Assembly: GCA_015152565.1 (NCBI GenBank)
Contig: SUTT01000016.1
Coordinates: 1 to 43,850, forward strand
DNA: 43,850 nt
Source: Cyanobacteria bacterium SIG27
GTDB taxonomy: Bacteria; Cyanobacteriota; Vampirovibrionia; Gastranaerophilales; Gastranaerophilaceae
Reading direction: 5' to 3'
Positions 32,766-40,067 of this stretch are shown one piece after another (position 1 is the first letter of the stretch; each line of letters opens with the position of its first letter). The position numbers and the translations under genes were made by a program. The notes beneath the pieces were generated by a model. It ran no database searches. It saw only the letters and a list, made by a program, of their open reading frames with translations, and was not told the DNA's origin.

Positions 32766-33458
32766 ATGAAAAAATTATTATCTACATTAGTGTTATTGTT
32801 ATCTTTTCCTGTTTTTGCAAATCAAATTGATAATGAATTGCAAAAATATAATTTGACTCAAAGTCGAATTGATAATGTTGCAGCTAATATTTTAAACATG
32901 AATAAAATTCCAAAAAGAATAGTTTTTTCATATAATGACACAGATAAAAAAAGAGTATTAGACATCTATGGCGAGCTAACAAAGCGCCAAGTCGTGGTTT
33001 ATGATGAACTTTATAGAACTGTTGAAGATGACAATGAGCTTGCTGCGATGCTAGCTCGAGAAATTATGCTTGTTGTTAAGTCATATAATGGCATGTGGGG
33101 TGGCAGAATTGATGCTATGCAAATAGCATTTAGTCCTAAAAAATTTGAAATTGCAGCCGATAAAAGAGCAGTAGATTTCATGGTAAAAGCAGGCTACAAT
33201 CCATTGGCGCTCATTACATATATTAACAAAACTTGCCCTCAAAAAAGAAGTGATAAAGTTGGAAGAACAAATTTAACTTCGAAGCGTTTAGCAATAATTT
33301 ATGAATATATCACATATAAATATCCAAACCAGTTGGTAAATAACCCTTATGAAAACAATAAACACTATCAAAATTTCTTATTAACTTCGATTAATAATCG
33401 TTCAATGTTAAATGAAAAAATAAGAACCAAGTCAACGAAAGCACTAAAATATGAATAA
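32766..33458 (+). CDS. Exported M48-like protein lacking the zinc-binding HExxH
   Basis: 230 residues. A Sec signal peptide is cleaved near residue 18 (PVFA/NQ). Residues about 30-160 follow an M48 peptidase outline: RQVVVYDELYRTV, then EDDNELAAMLAREIMLVV where HExxH is expected but RE-x-x-L stands (Arg98, Glu99), then FEIAADKRAVDFMVKAGYNP, which keeps the E-x-x-x-D third-ligand motif (Glu128, Asp132). With both His gone it should not bind zinc or cleave peptide bonds, so it is probably a pseudoenzyme such as a periplasmic chaperone or adaptor. Start behind TCGGAG. It overlaps the next exported protein by eight bases. Confidence 0.65.
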   Translation: MKKLLSTLVLLLSFPVFANQIDNELQKYNLTQSRIDNVAANILNMNKIPKRIVFSYNDTDKKRVLDIYGELTKRQVVVYDELYRTVEDDNELAAMLAREIMLVVKSYNGMWGGRIDAMQIAFSPKKFEIAADKRAVDFMVKAGYNPLALITYINKTCPQKRSDKVGRTNLTSKRLAIIYEYITYKYPNQLVNNPYENNKHYQNFLLTSINNRSMLNEKIRTKSTKALKYE

Positions 33459-33951
33459 AATTTGGGGTTTAATTTTAGCTTTAATATTTTCTTTGAATGC
33501 CGCCTTTGCTCTTTCTTATGACTATTCTGATACAGAATTTGTTAATATTCCTCTATCACCTCTAAAACCAATATTAAGTAATGGTGATATATACGAAGGG
33601 CAAGAAATTCGGCTAAAAGTTAAAAAGAATATTTTTTGCCATGGCTGCCTTTTGGTTAAAAAAGGTACAATTGCAACTGCTAGAATTGAAACAATAGTAA
33701 CTAAAGGGATGAATGGTTTTCCGGCTGAAATTATAATTGATAATTTTAAAATAGATGGAATAAATGACTCTCAATTGATGAGCACATATTATAAGGCAGG
33801 AAAAAACTTTGCACTTTTAGTTTATCCGATTAAATGGGCACTAACGCCAATTCCTTTTGTTGGAAGCTTGACAAATTTAATACATGGCACTGATGTAAGA
33901 ATAGATACAGATGATGTTATAGTTATTAAATATTTTCCTCATTGGAAGTAA
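33451..33951 (+). CDS. Exported hypothetical protein, partner of the M48-like gene
   Basis: 166 residues. A Sec signal peptide ends near residue 20 (AAFA). The mature part is beta-rich with a paired-Cys stretch IFCHGCLLVKKGTIATARIE. The order 'reduced cost of entry, then a KGTIATARIETI strand' resembles small outer-membrane or periplasmic beta-barrel-like domains, but I cannot assign a family. It starts eight bases inside the M48-like gene, so the two are translationally coupled and probably act together outside the inner membrane. Its 3' end overlaps pnuC on the other strand by 26 bases. Confidence 0.55.
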   Translation: MNKIWGLILALIFSLNAAFALSYDYSDTEFVNIPLSPLKPILSNGDIYEGQEIRLKVKKNIFCHGCLLVKKGTIATARIETIVTKGMNGFPAEIIIDNFKIDGINDSQLMSTYYKAGKNFALLVYPIKWALTPIPFVGSLTNLIHGTDVRIDTDDVIVIKYFPHWK

Positions 33952-34627
33952 GTTCTTTTTTCCATGAGTGAAGAAAATAAACCGCTAAAAATATGTATGT
34001 TCCCCACATTATAATTGTTGCAAAGCAGTTTGAACCATTGATATAAGCAATTGACCACATTATAAAAGTTAAAACATTAACCACTAGCCACAAATACCAT
34101 TGTTCAATACATCTTTTGATTGTTAAAATTTGCGCAATGATAGATAATATTGTAACAATTGAATCAATTATCGGGTTTTTGTCGTTTGTTAAAAATAATA
34201 TATAGCTTAGAATTATAGATAAAACCAAAGCTAGTATCGAATAAAACATTCTTTCTTTCGTGTTCAGGCATGTTTTTTTAATTGAACCAGTTTCTTTTTT
34301 GATATGTTTTTTCCATTTAATTAATCCAATTACTTGCATTGGGAAAAAATATAATCCATATAAAGCTAAATTACCATAAAAACCGTTTTTAAAAGCAATA
34401 TAGCAATAACAAAAAGTGCCGCAAAGTCCAATAATATAGCATGAAATTTTTCCTTTGCCTGCTAAAATTGTATAGCTAATTCCTGCGATAGCTGAAATAA
34501 GTGCGATTTTGTTATCATTTAAAATAATAGAAATTACTATAATTAATAGGATTTCTAAAGGAAAAAATATTTTTTCAAATAAATTAAACCCTTTTGTTTC
34601 TTGAATGACAAATTTTTTTAAGTTCAT
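33926..34627 (-). CDS. pnuC: Nicotinamide riboside transporter PnuC
   Basis: 233 residues with about seven transmembrane helices, normal for PnuC. Recognisable segments are SYTILAGKGKISCYIIGLCG near 52, a glycine/tyrosine-rich FKNGFYGNLALYGLYFFPMQ, GLIKWKKHIK, and the C-terminal QWYLWLVVNVLTFIMW, which carries the substrate-site Trp/Asn motif. PnuC imports nicotinamide riboside by facilitated diffusion driven by phosphorylation inside the cell. No NadR kinase is adjacent. A perfect TATAAT ends six bases before ATG, so the gene is predicted to be leaderless, and no NAD riboswitch fits upstream. Confidence 0.9.
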   Translation of the reverse strand: MNLKKFVIQETKGFNLFEKIFFPLEILLIIVISIILNDNKIALISAIAGISYTILAGKGKISCYIIGLCGTFCYCYIAFKNGFYGNLALYGLYFFPMQVIGLIKWKKHIKKETGSIKKTCLNTKERMFYSILALVLSIILSYILFLTNDKNPIIDSIVTILSIIAQILTIKRCIEQWYLWLVVNVLTFIMWSIAYINGSNCFATIIMWGTYIFLAVYFLHSWKKELTSNEENI

Positions 34628-34633
34628 TTTTAA

Positions 34634-34639
34634 ATTATA
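34634..34639 (-). promoter_or_regulatory. -10 box for leaderless pnuC
   Basis: A perfect TATAAT on the minus strand, exactly six bases before ATG 34627. The -35 region is A/T-rich without a clear hexamer. Confidence 0.6.
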
Positions 34640-34772
34640 GTTTAAACAACATTAAAAAAATAAATCTTCAATTTACAAAACTTCATACTTGTATTGTTTT
34701 ATTAAAGAACCCCTCTGTTTGTGTCGTTAATTAAATTAGTCGGAGTGTGTATTGCAAAAAGGTTAGAAGCAT

Positions 34773-37349
34773 ATGGGATGGATGAATTCGCCTGAGGTAA
34801 ATTCAAATAGCATATTTGCTATAAGTTTGATAAATCCAAATGTTAGTAATCCTAGTAAATCATTTTTTGAAAGCATATTTTCTTTTATTGATAAAGTCAA
34901 AACAACAGATGTTATAGATGAGACAGTTGATGCAATTAGGGAAGCAGACGACTTTGCTGGCATGTTTGGTGCGGCAATAGATGCAATTAACACTAATTTT
35001 GTTTATGAAGACGAGTGTTTTAATGGCGATGAATATAATTATTCAAGTATTCAAGAAGTTATAAAATCATATGCAAATAATATTTACAATATTTCAGTTA
35101 ATAGCATTGAACAAACTTCTAAAAATTATAATGAAATTGGAGTCTTGGAAGGTTATAGTGTTGTAAATACTAGTACAAACTCTTCTAATCAAGTTACAAA
35201 AGAAACAAAACAAGTGTTAGATGTAAATGGCGAATATCAAGGTGAAGTATCAACAGAATATATTTATGATGACAATGGAAAATTGGTACAACAAATAAAA
35301 ACTGGCTTTGATAAAAACAGCAAAAAGATAAGTTCAATAACTGAAACCTTTGATGATAAAGGAAATATTATTGCTCAAAAAGGCGAAAAAGTTGAGCAAG
35401 ATGGTTCAATTGAAACAATTGAATCTGTTTATCACTATGCTTTAAGTGGTAAATATCCTAATACTTGTACTGGAATAGTAGAAAAAAGAAGTTACTGTGA
35501 TAAAAATGGTAAAATAATATATAAATCTAGCAATACAACAAATTTGATAGATACCTTAAAAGAAATGTATCCAGATGATATAAAAAATCCTCGAACTCTT
35601 GATGCAGCGTTGTCAATGTGTAAAAGAAAAGGGCTTGATATTTCATCTGAAACTATACATAAAGGGCTTAAAGAAGTTCTTTTAAATACAGATGGTGTAA
35701 TTAGCGAGTTAAGCAATGAAATGATTAAATCTGTAGAAACGGAGCTTAATTCCAAGCTAGACTTGATGACAACAAGCAATAGAGAAAAAGAAAAATTAAA
35801 AAAAGAGTTAAATTCGGCTATTTCAAGCAAGGACTGTAATGCAATTAAAGATATTTACAATAAAATAAATAAGAAACTGTATCCAGAAGGCTCTCATTTT
35901 GGTTTTACAAGGGAAATTGTTGAAATAAATGCTGCAAAAAAATATTTAGGCGAAAAAACAAAACAAGAAATAAAAGATGATTATGCAATCAGGAGTGATT
36001 TTAATGCAAAAACCATGACTCCGCAAAATTATGGCGAAATATTGCTTTCGCAGATGCAAGAATTGAAAGACCAATGGGAAATTCAAAAAGACAATATGGG
36101 TTCTTTTGATAAGCTTGTTTCTTTTTTAAATATTTTTAATCTTGGCACGAGCGAAAAAGAAGTTAAAAAAATGTTTGAATTATATGAAAAAGAAGTTAAA
36201 TCTCTTTCAAATATGTCTGGTGATAAATTTTTAGCAAAATTTAAAGCTTTAACCGGAGATGATTTTTCGCAAGAAACACAGGAAGAAATGTGGGCAGCGC
36301 AATTTTTGTGCGAAGGTGTAAAAAATTTAAATAATGACGAATTGATGGATAAAGCGAAGGATTTGGAAGTAGATATTAATAACGCTTATGAAATAGATTA
36401 TTCAAAGCCCCATATTTCTGATACGGGTGTTGTAACTTATCCTGAGAAAAAACTAAACTATGATAAATTGAGAACACTTGTAAAAGCAGAATATTTACAA
36501 GGTATTACTGCGGATAATTCAATACTAGGTAAAGCTGTAGATGATCATATAAGTGATGTTGAAAAACATAGAAACTTTATCGTAGATTTTGCTCGTATTG
36601 CAGCTTCAACTGCCGCATGTGCAAGCGGAGCTGGTATTATAGCTTGTGGGTGTATAGAAGCCGGAGTAGAATTATTTGCAGATTTATTAAATTCTGACGC
36701 TACAGGTGATCAACAAATCAAACTAGAAGAAACAGTTAATTCCATGGCATCTGCATTCTTTTCTGCTGGTGCAAGAAATATGCTAAATAAATGTCTGGTA
36801 GGCAAAGGAGTTACAAAAGAATTATTAGGAGATTATTTGTATATCTGGATTGATAAAGTTGCAATAAGCGGCATTGGAGCAAATACAATTAAAAATGTTG
36901 TCAATTTTGCTCTTGATAACAAAAATGAAATTGCAAAATTAATTAATGGTGAATTAGATGAAAAAGAATTTGAATATTTAAGAGATGAATTTTGCGATAA
37001 TCTTGCAAGCGGCGTCTTAAATGGCGCAGTAACGGGAGTGTTGTTGGCATTATTTGAATGTGCAAATATACAATATGGTTCAAGACTAAAGCAATGTGTA
37101 CTGGAAAAATTAAGTAATGGCGCAAATGCTGCTGCTAATAAAATAATTAAAGGCGATATTGATAAAACTTATGAAAAAATTGCTTCTTACGTTGCTAAAA
37201 CTACAAATTTAATGGCAAAAACTGCAAAAGCAACTGGAAAAACTATAGCAAAAACAACATCATCTTTAATTCAAGGGAATAATGTAAGTCTTGATGAAAT
37301 TATGGAAACTGAATTTTTTGAAATTACAAAAGCGGCAATGAAAAGATAA
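34773..37349 (+). CDS. Large lineage-specific protein of unknown function (858 residues)
   Basis: Start at ATG 34773 with AAAAGG about 12 bases upstream; ATG three codons later is an alternative. No signal peptide. Residues about 148-256 hold four loosely repeated units with a D-x-N/K-G-K/N-x-x core (LDVNGEYQGE, YDDNGKLVQQ, FDDKGNIIAQ, CDKNGKIIYK), resembling MORN-variant or YD-like beta repeats. Residues 310-540 are helical and charged. Two glycine/alanine-rich hydrophobic stretches, 602-640 (IAASTAACASGAGIIACGCI) and 742-762 (ASGVLNGAVTGVLLALFE), resemble membrane-inserting helical hairpins of pore-forming or effector proteins. The tail (780-858) is lysine-rich and amphipathic. No catalytic motif is seen. 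An effector or toxin-like role is possible but unproven. Confidence 0.55.
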   Translation: MGWMNSPEVNSNSIFAISLINPNVSNPSKSFFESIFSFIDKVKTTDVIDETVDAIREADDFAGMFGAAIDAINTNFVYEDECFNGDEYNYSSIQEVIKSYANNIYNISVNSIEQTSKNYNEIGVLEGYSVVNTSTNSSNQVTKETKQVLDVNGEYQGEVSTEYIYDDNGKLVQQIKTGFDKNSKKISSITETFDDKGNIIAQKGEKVEQDGSIETIESVYHYALSGKYPNTCTGIVEKRSYCDKNGKIIYKSSNTTNLIDTLKEMYPDDIKNPRTLDAALSMCKRKGLDISSETIHKGLKEVLLNTDGVISELSNEMIKSVETELNSKLDLMTTSNREKEKLKKELNSAISSKDCNAIKDIYNKINKKLYPEGSHFGFTREIVEINAAKKYLGEKTKQEIKDDYAIRSDFNAKTMTPQNYGEILLSQMQELKDQWEIQKDNMGSFDKLVSFLNIFNLGTSEKEVKKMFELYEKEVKSLSNMSGDKFLAKFKALTGDDFSQETQEEMWAAQFLCEGVKNLNNDELMDKAKDLEVDINNAYEIDYSKPHISDTGVVTYPEKKLNYDKLRTLVKAEYLQGITADNSILGKAVDDHISDVEKHRNFIVDFARIAASTAACASGAGIIACGCIEAGVELFADLLNSDATGDQQIKLEETVNSMASAFFSAGARNMLNKCLVGKGVTKELLGDYLYIWIDKVAISGIGANTIKNVVNFALDNKNEIAKLINGELDEKEFEYLRDEFCDNLASGVLNGAVTGVLLALFECANIQYGSRLKQCVLEKLSNGANAAANKIIKGDIDKTYEKIASYVAKTTNLMAKTAKATGKTIAKTTSSLIQGNNVSLDEIMETEFFEITKAAMKR

Positions 37350-37369
37350 AATATATTGTTTTTTTAAGT

Positions 37370-37375
37370 TATAAT
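37370..37375 (+). promoter_or_regulatory. -10 box for leaderless FKG membrane protein
   Basis: A perfect TATAAT, seven bases before GTG 37383 (four before the alternative TTG 37380). No Shine-Dalgarno sequence. Confidence 0.55.
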
Positions 37376-37382
37376 TTGTTTG

Positions 37383-38363
37383 GTGAGGATTAATCAAACA
37401 AAAAATAACACTAATTTTAAAGGTGTATATAATAATAAATTTATATTGTCATCTTTGGAAGCAATTGCAGACCACAGTGCAAGTTTTTCGGCTGGCGCAA
37501 TGTTTGTTGGAGCAACTTTAATTCGCCCTTTAGCAATTAGCGCTACACCTAAGGCAGAAAAAGATAATAAAAAAATTTTGAGCGCAGAATCAATCTCATC
37601 TGGAATAGTCAAACTTATAATTGCACTTGGGATTTCAATGCCTATTGAAAATGCGGTTAAAAATATTGATAAAAAACAGATCTCAAATAAAGAAAATTTT
37701 GATTTTTTATCTCAAACAATAAAATTAAGCTCTAATTTAATTTCAGCTATTCCAAAGTCGATTTTAGCAGTCGCATTTATACCATTGGTGGCTGATTTAT
37801 TAACTTTTAAAAGAAAAGAAAATAAAAAAGAAAATAAGGCTATATTAAATCCTCCAACTTTTATTGAATTTAAAAATAACATAAATTTTAAAGGTAAAAA
37901 AGATAGTGTTTTAACAAAAGGTATTGAAACAATTATCAATTCAAAACAAGCTCAGGATTTTGCAAATAATTTTTCATCTAAAAAAGATGACCTTGCAAGA
38001 AATATGACTGTTTTAACTGATGTTTTATTAACTTGTGGCAGTGTTGTTGCAATTGAAGCGTCAAAAAAAATTGAAAATAAAGAGAAAAAGCCATTAATTA
38101 TAAATAAGCTTCTATCGAGTGCTATAAGTATCGTATTTGGCTGTTCTATTGATAAAATAATAAAAAATATAGGAAAAAATATTGTTGATAATTTTAAAAA
38201 CGAAAACCTGTCTAATCCAAAACTAGCAAAATATCTCGATGGAATTAATGTTTTAAGACCAACGGTTATTTTTGCGCTTGTATATTATGCGCTAATTCCA
38301 ATTTTTACTACTTATGTTTCTGATAAGATGACAAAAATTGATACTGCAAAGGAAGAGAAATAA
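37383..38363 (+). CDS. FKG-type membrane protein family of Gastranaerophilales
   Basis: 326 residues from GTG 37383, chosen by distance from the -10 box; TTG one codon earlier is possible. The N-terminus carries TNFKGVYNNK, then SLEAIADHSASFSAGAMFVG and LIRPLAISATPKAEKDNKKI, a pattern I associate with a multi-copy family of this order. Hydrophobic segments occur around 35-60, 75-95, 125-150, 205-225, 240-260 and 290-315. A second NINFKGK lies near residue 172, so the motif occurs twice and the protein may be a tandem of two related halves. No enzymatic motif is seen. It is followed without a gap by the methyltransferase-like gene. Confidence 0.6.
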   Translation: MRINQTKNNTNFKGVYNNKFILSSLEAIADHSASFSAGAMFVGATLIRPLAISATPKAEKDNKKILSAESISSGIVKLIIALGISMPIENAVKNIDKKQISNKENFDFLSQTIKLSSNLISAIPKSILAVAFIPLVADLLTFKRKENKKENKAILNPPTFIEFKNNINFKGKKDSVLTKGIETIINSKQAQDFANNFSSKKDDLARNMTVLTDVLLTCGSVVAIEASKKIENKEKKPLIINKLLSSAISIVFGCSIDKIIKNIGKNIVDNFKNENLSNPKLAKYLDGINVLRPTVIFALVYYALIPIFTTYVSDKMTKIDTAKEEK

Positions 38364-38364
38364 A

Positions 38365-39045
38365 ATGTTCGAAGATTTTAAAAATGAAATCGATTTTTTT
38401 ATAAGAAATAAAACTAAATTTTCAAAGAAAAATTTCATTGAAAAAGACGAAAAAGTTCTTGAAATAAACAAAGCTCAAAATAAATATTTTAAAGAAATTT
38501 TTGAACAATACTTTTTTAAAACTCAAAAAAACAATCTTCAAATATTAGATATTGGCTCAAAAAATTGGTTTTATGCTAAGAGCATGCATGAATTTTTCTC
38601 TTCATTTTCATCCAATTTTACTTTAGATGGAGTTGAAATAGATGGATATAGATTATATTCAAATTTATATTCAAGATTTGAAGTAGCAAAGTACTATATT
38701 AAAGATTTGAAAAATACAAATTATATTGTTGATGATTTGTTAAATATAAATAAAAAATACGACTATATTACCTGGTTTTTGCCTTTTATAACTTATGAAC
38801 CTTTGAAATATTGGGGGCTTCCAAAACGTTATTTTTGTCCTGAAAGATTATTCAACCATGCGCTTGGTTTGCTAAATTCCGGCGGACAAATGTTGATTAT
38901 AAATCAAGGTGAAAAAGAAAGAGATATTCAAAAACAAATGCTTATTAATTCAAAAACCCATTTTGAATTTCTAGGTGAAATAAAAAATGAGTTTTATCAA
39001 TTTGAAAACAAACGCTTTGGTTTTATTGTAAGAAATTTTGAGTAA
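38365..39045 (+). CDS. Class I SAM-dependent methyltransferase-like protein
   Basis: 226 residues from ATG 38365, one base after the upstream stop and behind AAAGGAAGAG; the longer frame upstream is not needed. The Rossmann-like order fits a class I methyltransferase: motif I NLQILDIGSKNWFYAKS (normally D-x-G-x-G-x-G, here the glycine loop is altered to GSKNW), an acidic residue ending strand 2 in LDGVEIDGYR, a YDYITWFLPF strand 4, and LLNSGGQMLIINQGE for the post-motif III strand. The substrate is unknown. It is probably co-transcribed with the FKG membrane protein. Confidence 0.6.
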   Translation: MFEDFKNEIDFFIRNKTKFSKKNFIEKDEKVLEINKAQNKYFKEIFEQYFFKTQKNNLQILDIGSKNWFYAKSMHEFFSSFSSNFTLDGVEIDGYRLYSNLYSRFEVAKYYIKDLKNTNYIVDDLLNINKKYDYITWFLPFITYEPLKYWGLPKRYFCPERLFNHALGLLNSGGQMLIINQGEKERDIQKQMLINSKTHFEFLGEIKNEFYQFENKRFGFIVRNFE

Positions 39046-39074
39046 TGCGCAATTATATTTCTTTTTTTGTTTTG

Positions 39075-39080
39075 TATAAT
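39075..39080 (+). promoter_or_regulatory. -10 box close to the start of the kinase-like gene
   Basis: A perfect TATAAT, four bases before ATG 39085. An upstream in-frame TTG (39067) lies before the -10 and is therefore rejected as the start. Confidence 0.5.
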
Positions 39081-39084
39081 TGCT

Positions 39085-40059
39085 ATGAACATCACTCCAA
39101 TTAAAAATATTTCTTTTGTTAAATTAAATTTTAAAAACAATCGAAAAACTTTTGAAAATAAAACAGATTCTTTTGAAAAAATCGCTTTCAAGGGTAATTT
39201 GCCACGTGAAATTTCAAAAAACATTCCAGATGGTTATACAATTGATGAGCTAATATCTCTAGCGCAAAATGATAATAATCTAAGAGGAATTGGGGCCAAT
39301 TCAAAAGTATATAATATTCCTTATCTATCTGATTACGTTTTAAAGGTATTAAATAAAAAAGACCCAAATGGAATTGATATAAAAGAATTCCCATCTGATG
39401 TCAATTTGGGGCAACCTGTTTGGCAAAGTGATAAAAATCCAAGATTAATTATTTTAAAAAAAGTTGAAGGTCAAGAACATTCTATTCCGTCTTGGAGTAG
39501 AACTATGTGGGCTCTCGAAATTCAAAAGCCATTAAACGTCACAAAAGAGCAATCTGATATTTATTTTAATTGCGTTGATAGACTAGCTCAAATGCCTCAA
39601 GAAGCTTTTGATGATATTTGCGAGAAAGTTAGGATTTTAGATGAAAAAGATTACAAAGTTGATTCAATTAATCCTAATAATTTAATTGTTGATGAAGATG
39701 AAATTCATATAATTGATTATTTTAAAGTAAAACCTTGGGAAAAATCAGTATATCAAAATTCAAGCTATGACCTTGTTGCGATTATGCTTGATTTTACATT
39801 AATGAGTGAATATTTTGATTTAATGGACGAAAATCAAAAAGTTCAATTTCTAAAAAATGCTAAAACTATTTTTGAAAAAGTTCAACAAGGTGCACTAAAT
39901 TCAGGTTTTACAACAGATGTTGAAAAATTTAAGACATTTATAAATGAAACCAGTAAATGGTTTGTAGCAGCAAGTGTTTATGATGAAAATGGTGCTGAAA
40001 TAATCAGAAGATATGACCACCGTGCCAAATTCTTTTTAAATTGGCTAAATGAGATTTAA
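39085..40059 (+). CDS. FKG-type kinase-like protein
   Basis: 324 residues. N-terminal IAFKGNLP (33-40) is the FKG motif, after a polar lineage-type leader. Residues 65-215 match a minimal protein-kinase outline: glycine-rich GIGANSKVYNIPYLSDYVLK with the VAIK-type Lys87, then a catalytic-loop-like YKVDSINPNNLIVDE (190-204) and a DFG-like IIDYF (Asp211). The loop resembles HxD-x4-N but is one residue off, so Asp193 or a substituted Ser194 could occupy the catalytic place. It may be an active atypical kinase or a pseudokinase. No membrane segment or signal peptide. The fold assignment comes from motif order only. It stands alone, upstream of convergent ugd. Confidence 0.5.
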   Translation: MNITPIKNISFVKLNFKNNRKTFENKTDSFEKIAFKGNLPREISKNIPDGYTIDELISLAQNDNNLRGIGANSKVYNIPYLSDYVLKVLNKKDPNGIDIKEFPSDVNLGQPVWQSDKNPRLIILKKVEGQEHSIPSWSRTMWALEIQKPLNVTKEQSDIYFNCVDRLAQMPQEAFDDICEKVRILDEKDYKVDSINPNNLIVDEDEIHIIDYFKVKPWEKSVYQNSSYDLVAIMLDFTLMSEYFDLMDENQKVQFLKNAKTIFEKVQQGALNSGFTTDVEKFKTFINETSKWFVAASVYDENGAEIIRRYDHRAKFFLNWLNEI

Positions 40060-40067
40060 TTTTAGGC

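Noticed and set aside
34628-34772. NAD-sensing riboswitch before pnuC
   Set aside because: The -10 box is six bases before the ATG, leaving no leader to fold.
35492-35830. 112-codon open frame antisense to the 858-residue gene
   Set aside because: It lacks a ribosome site, and the sense frame has the better protein composition; it is a shadow of an A/T-rich coding region.
39067-39084. TTG start for the kinase-like gene
   Set aside because: It lies before the TATAAT box, and the FKG-family N-terminus begins naturally at ATG 39085.
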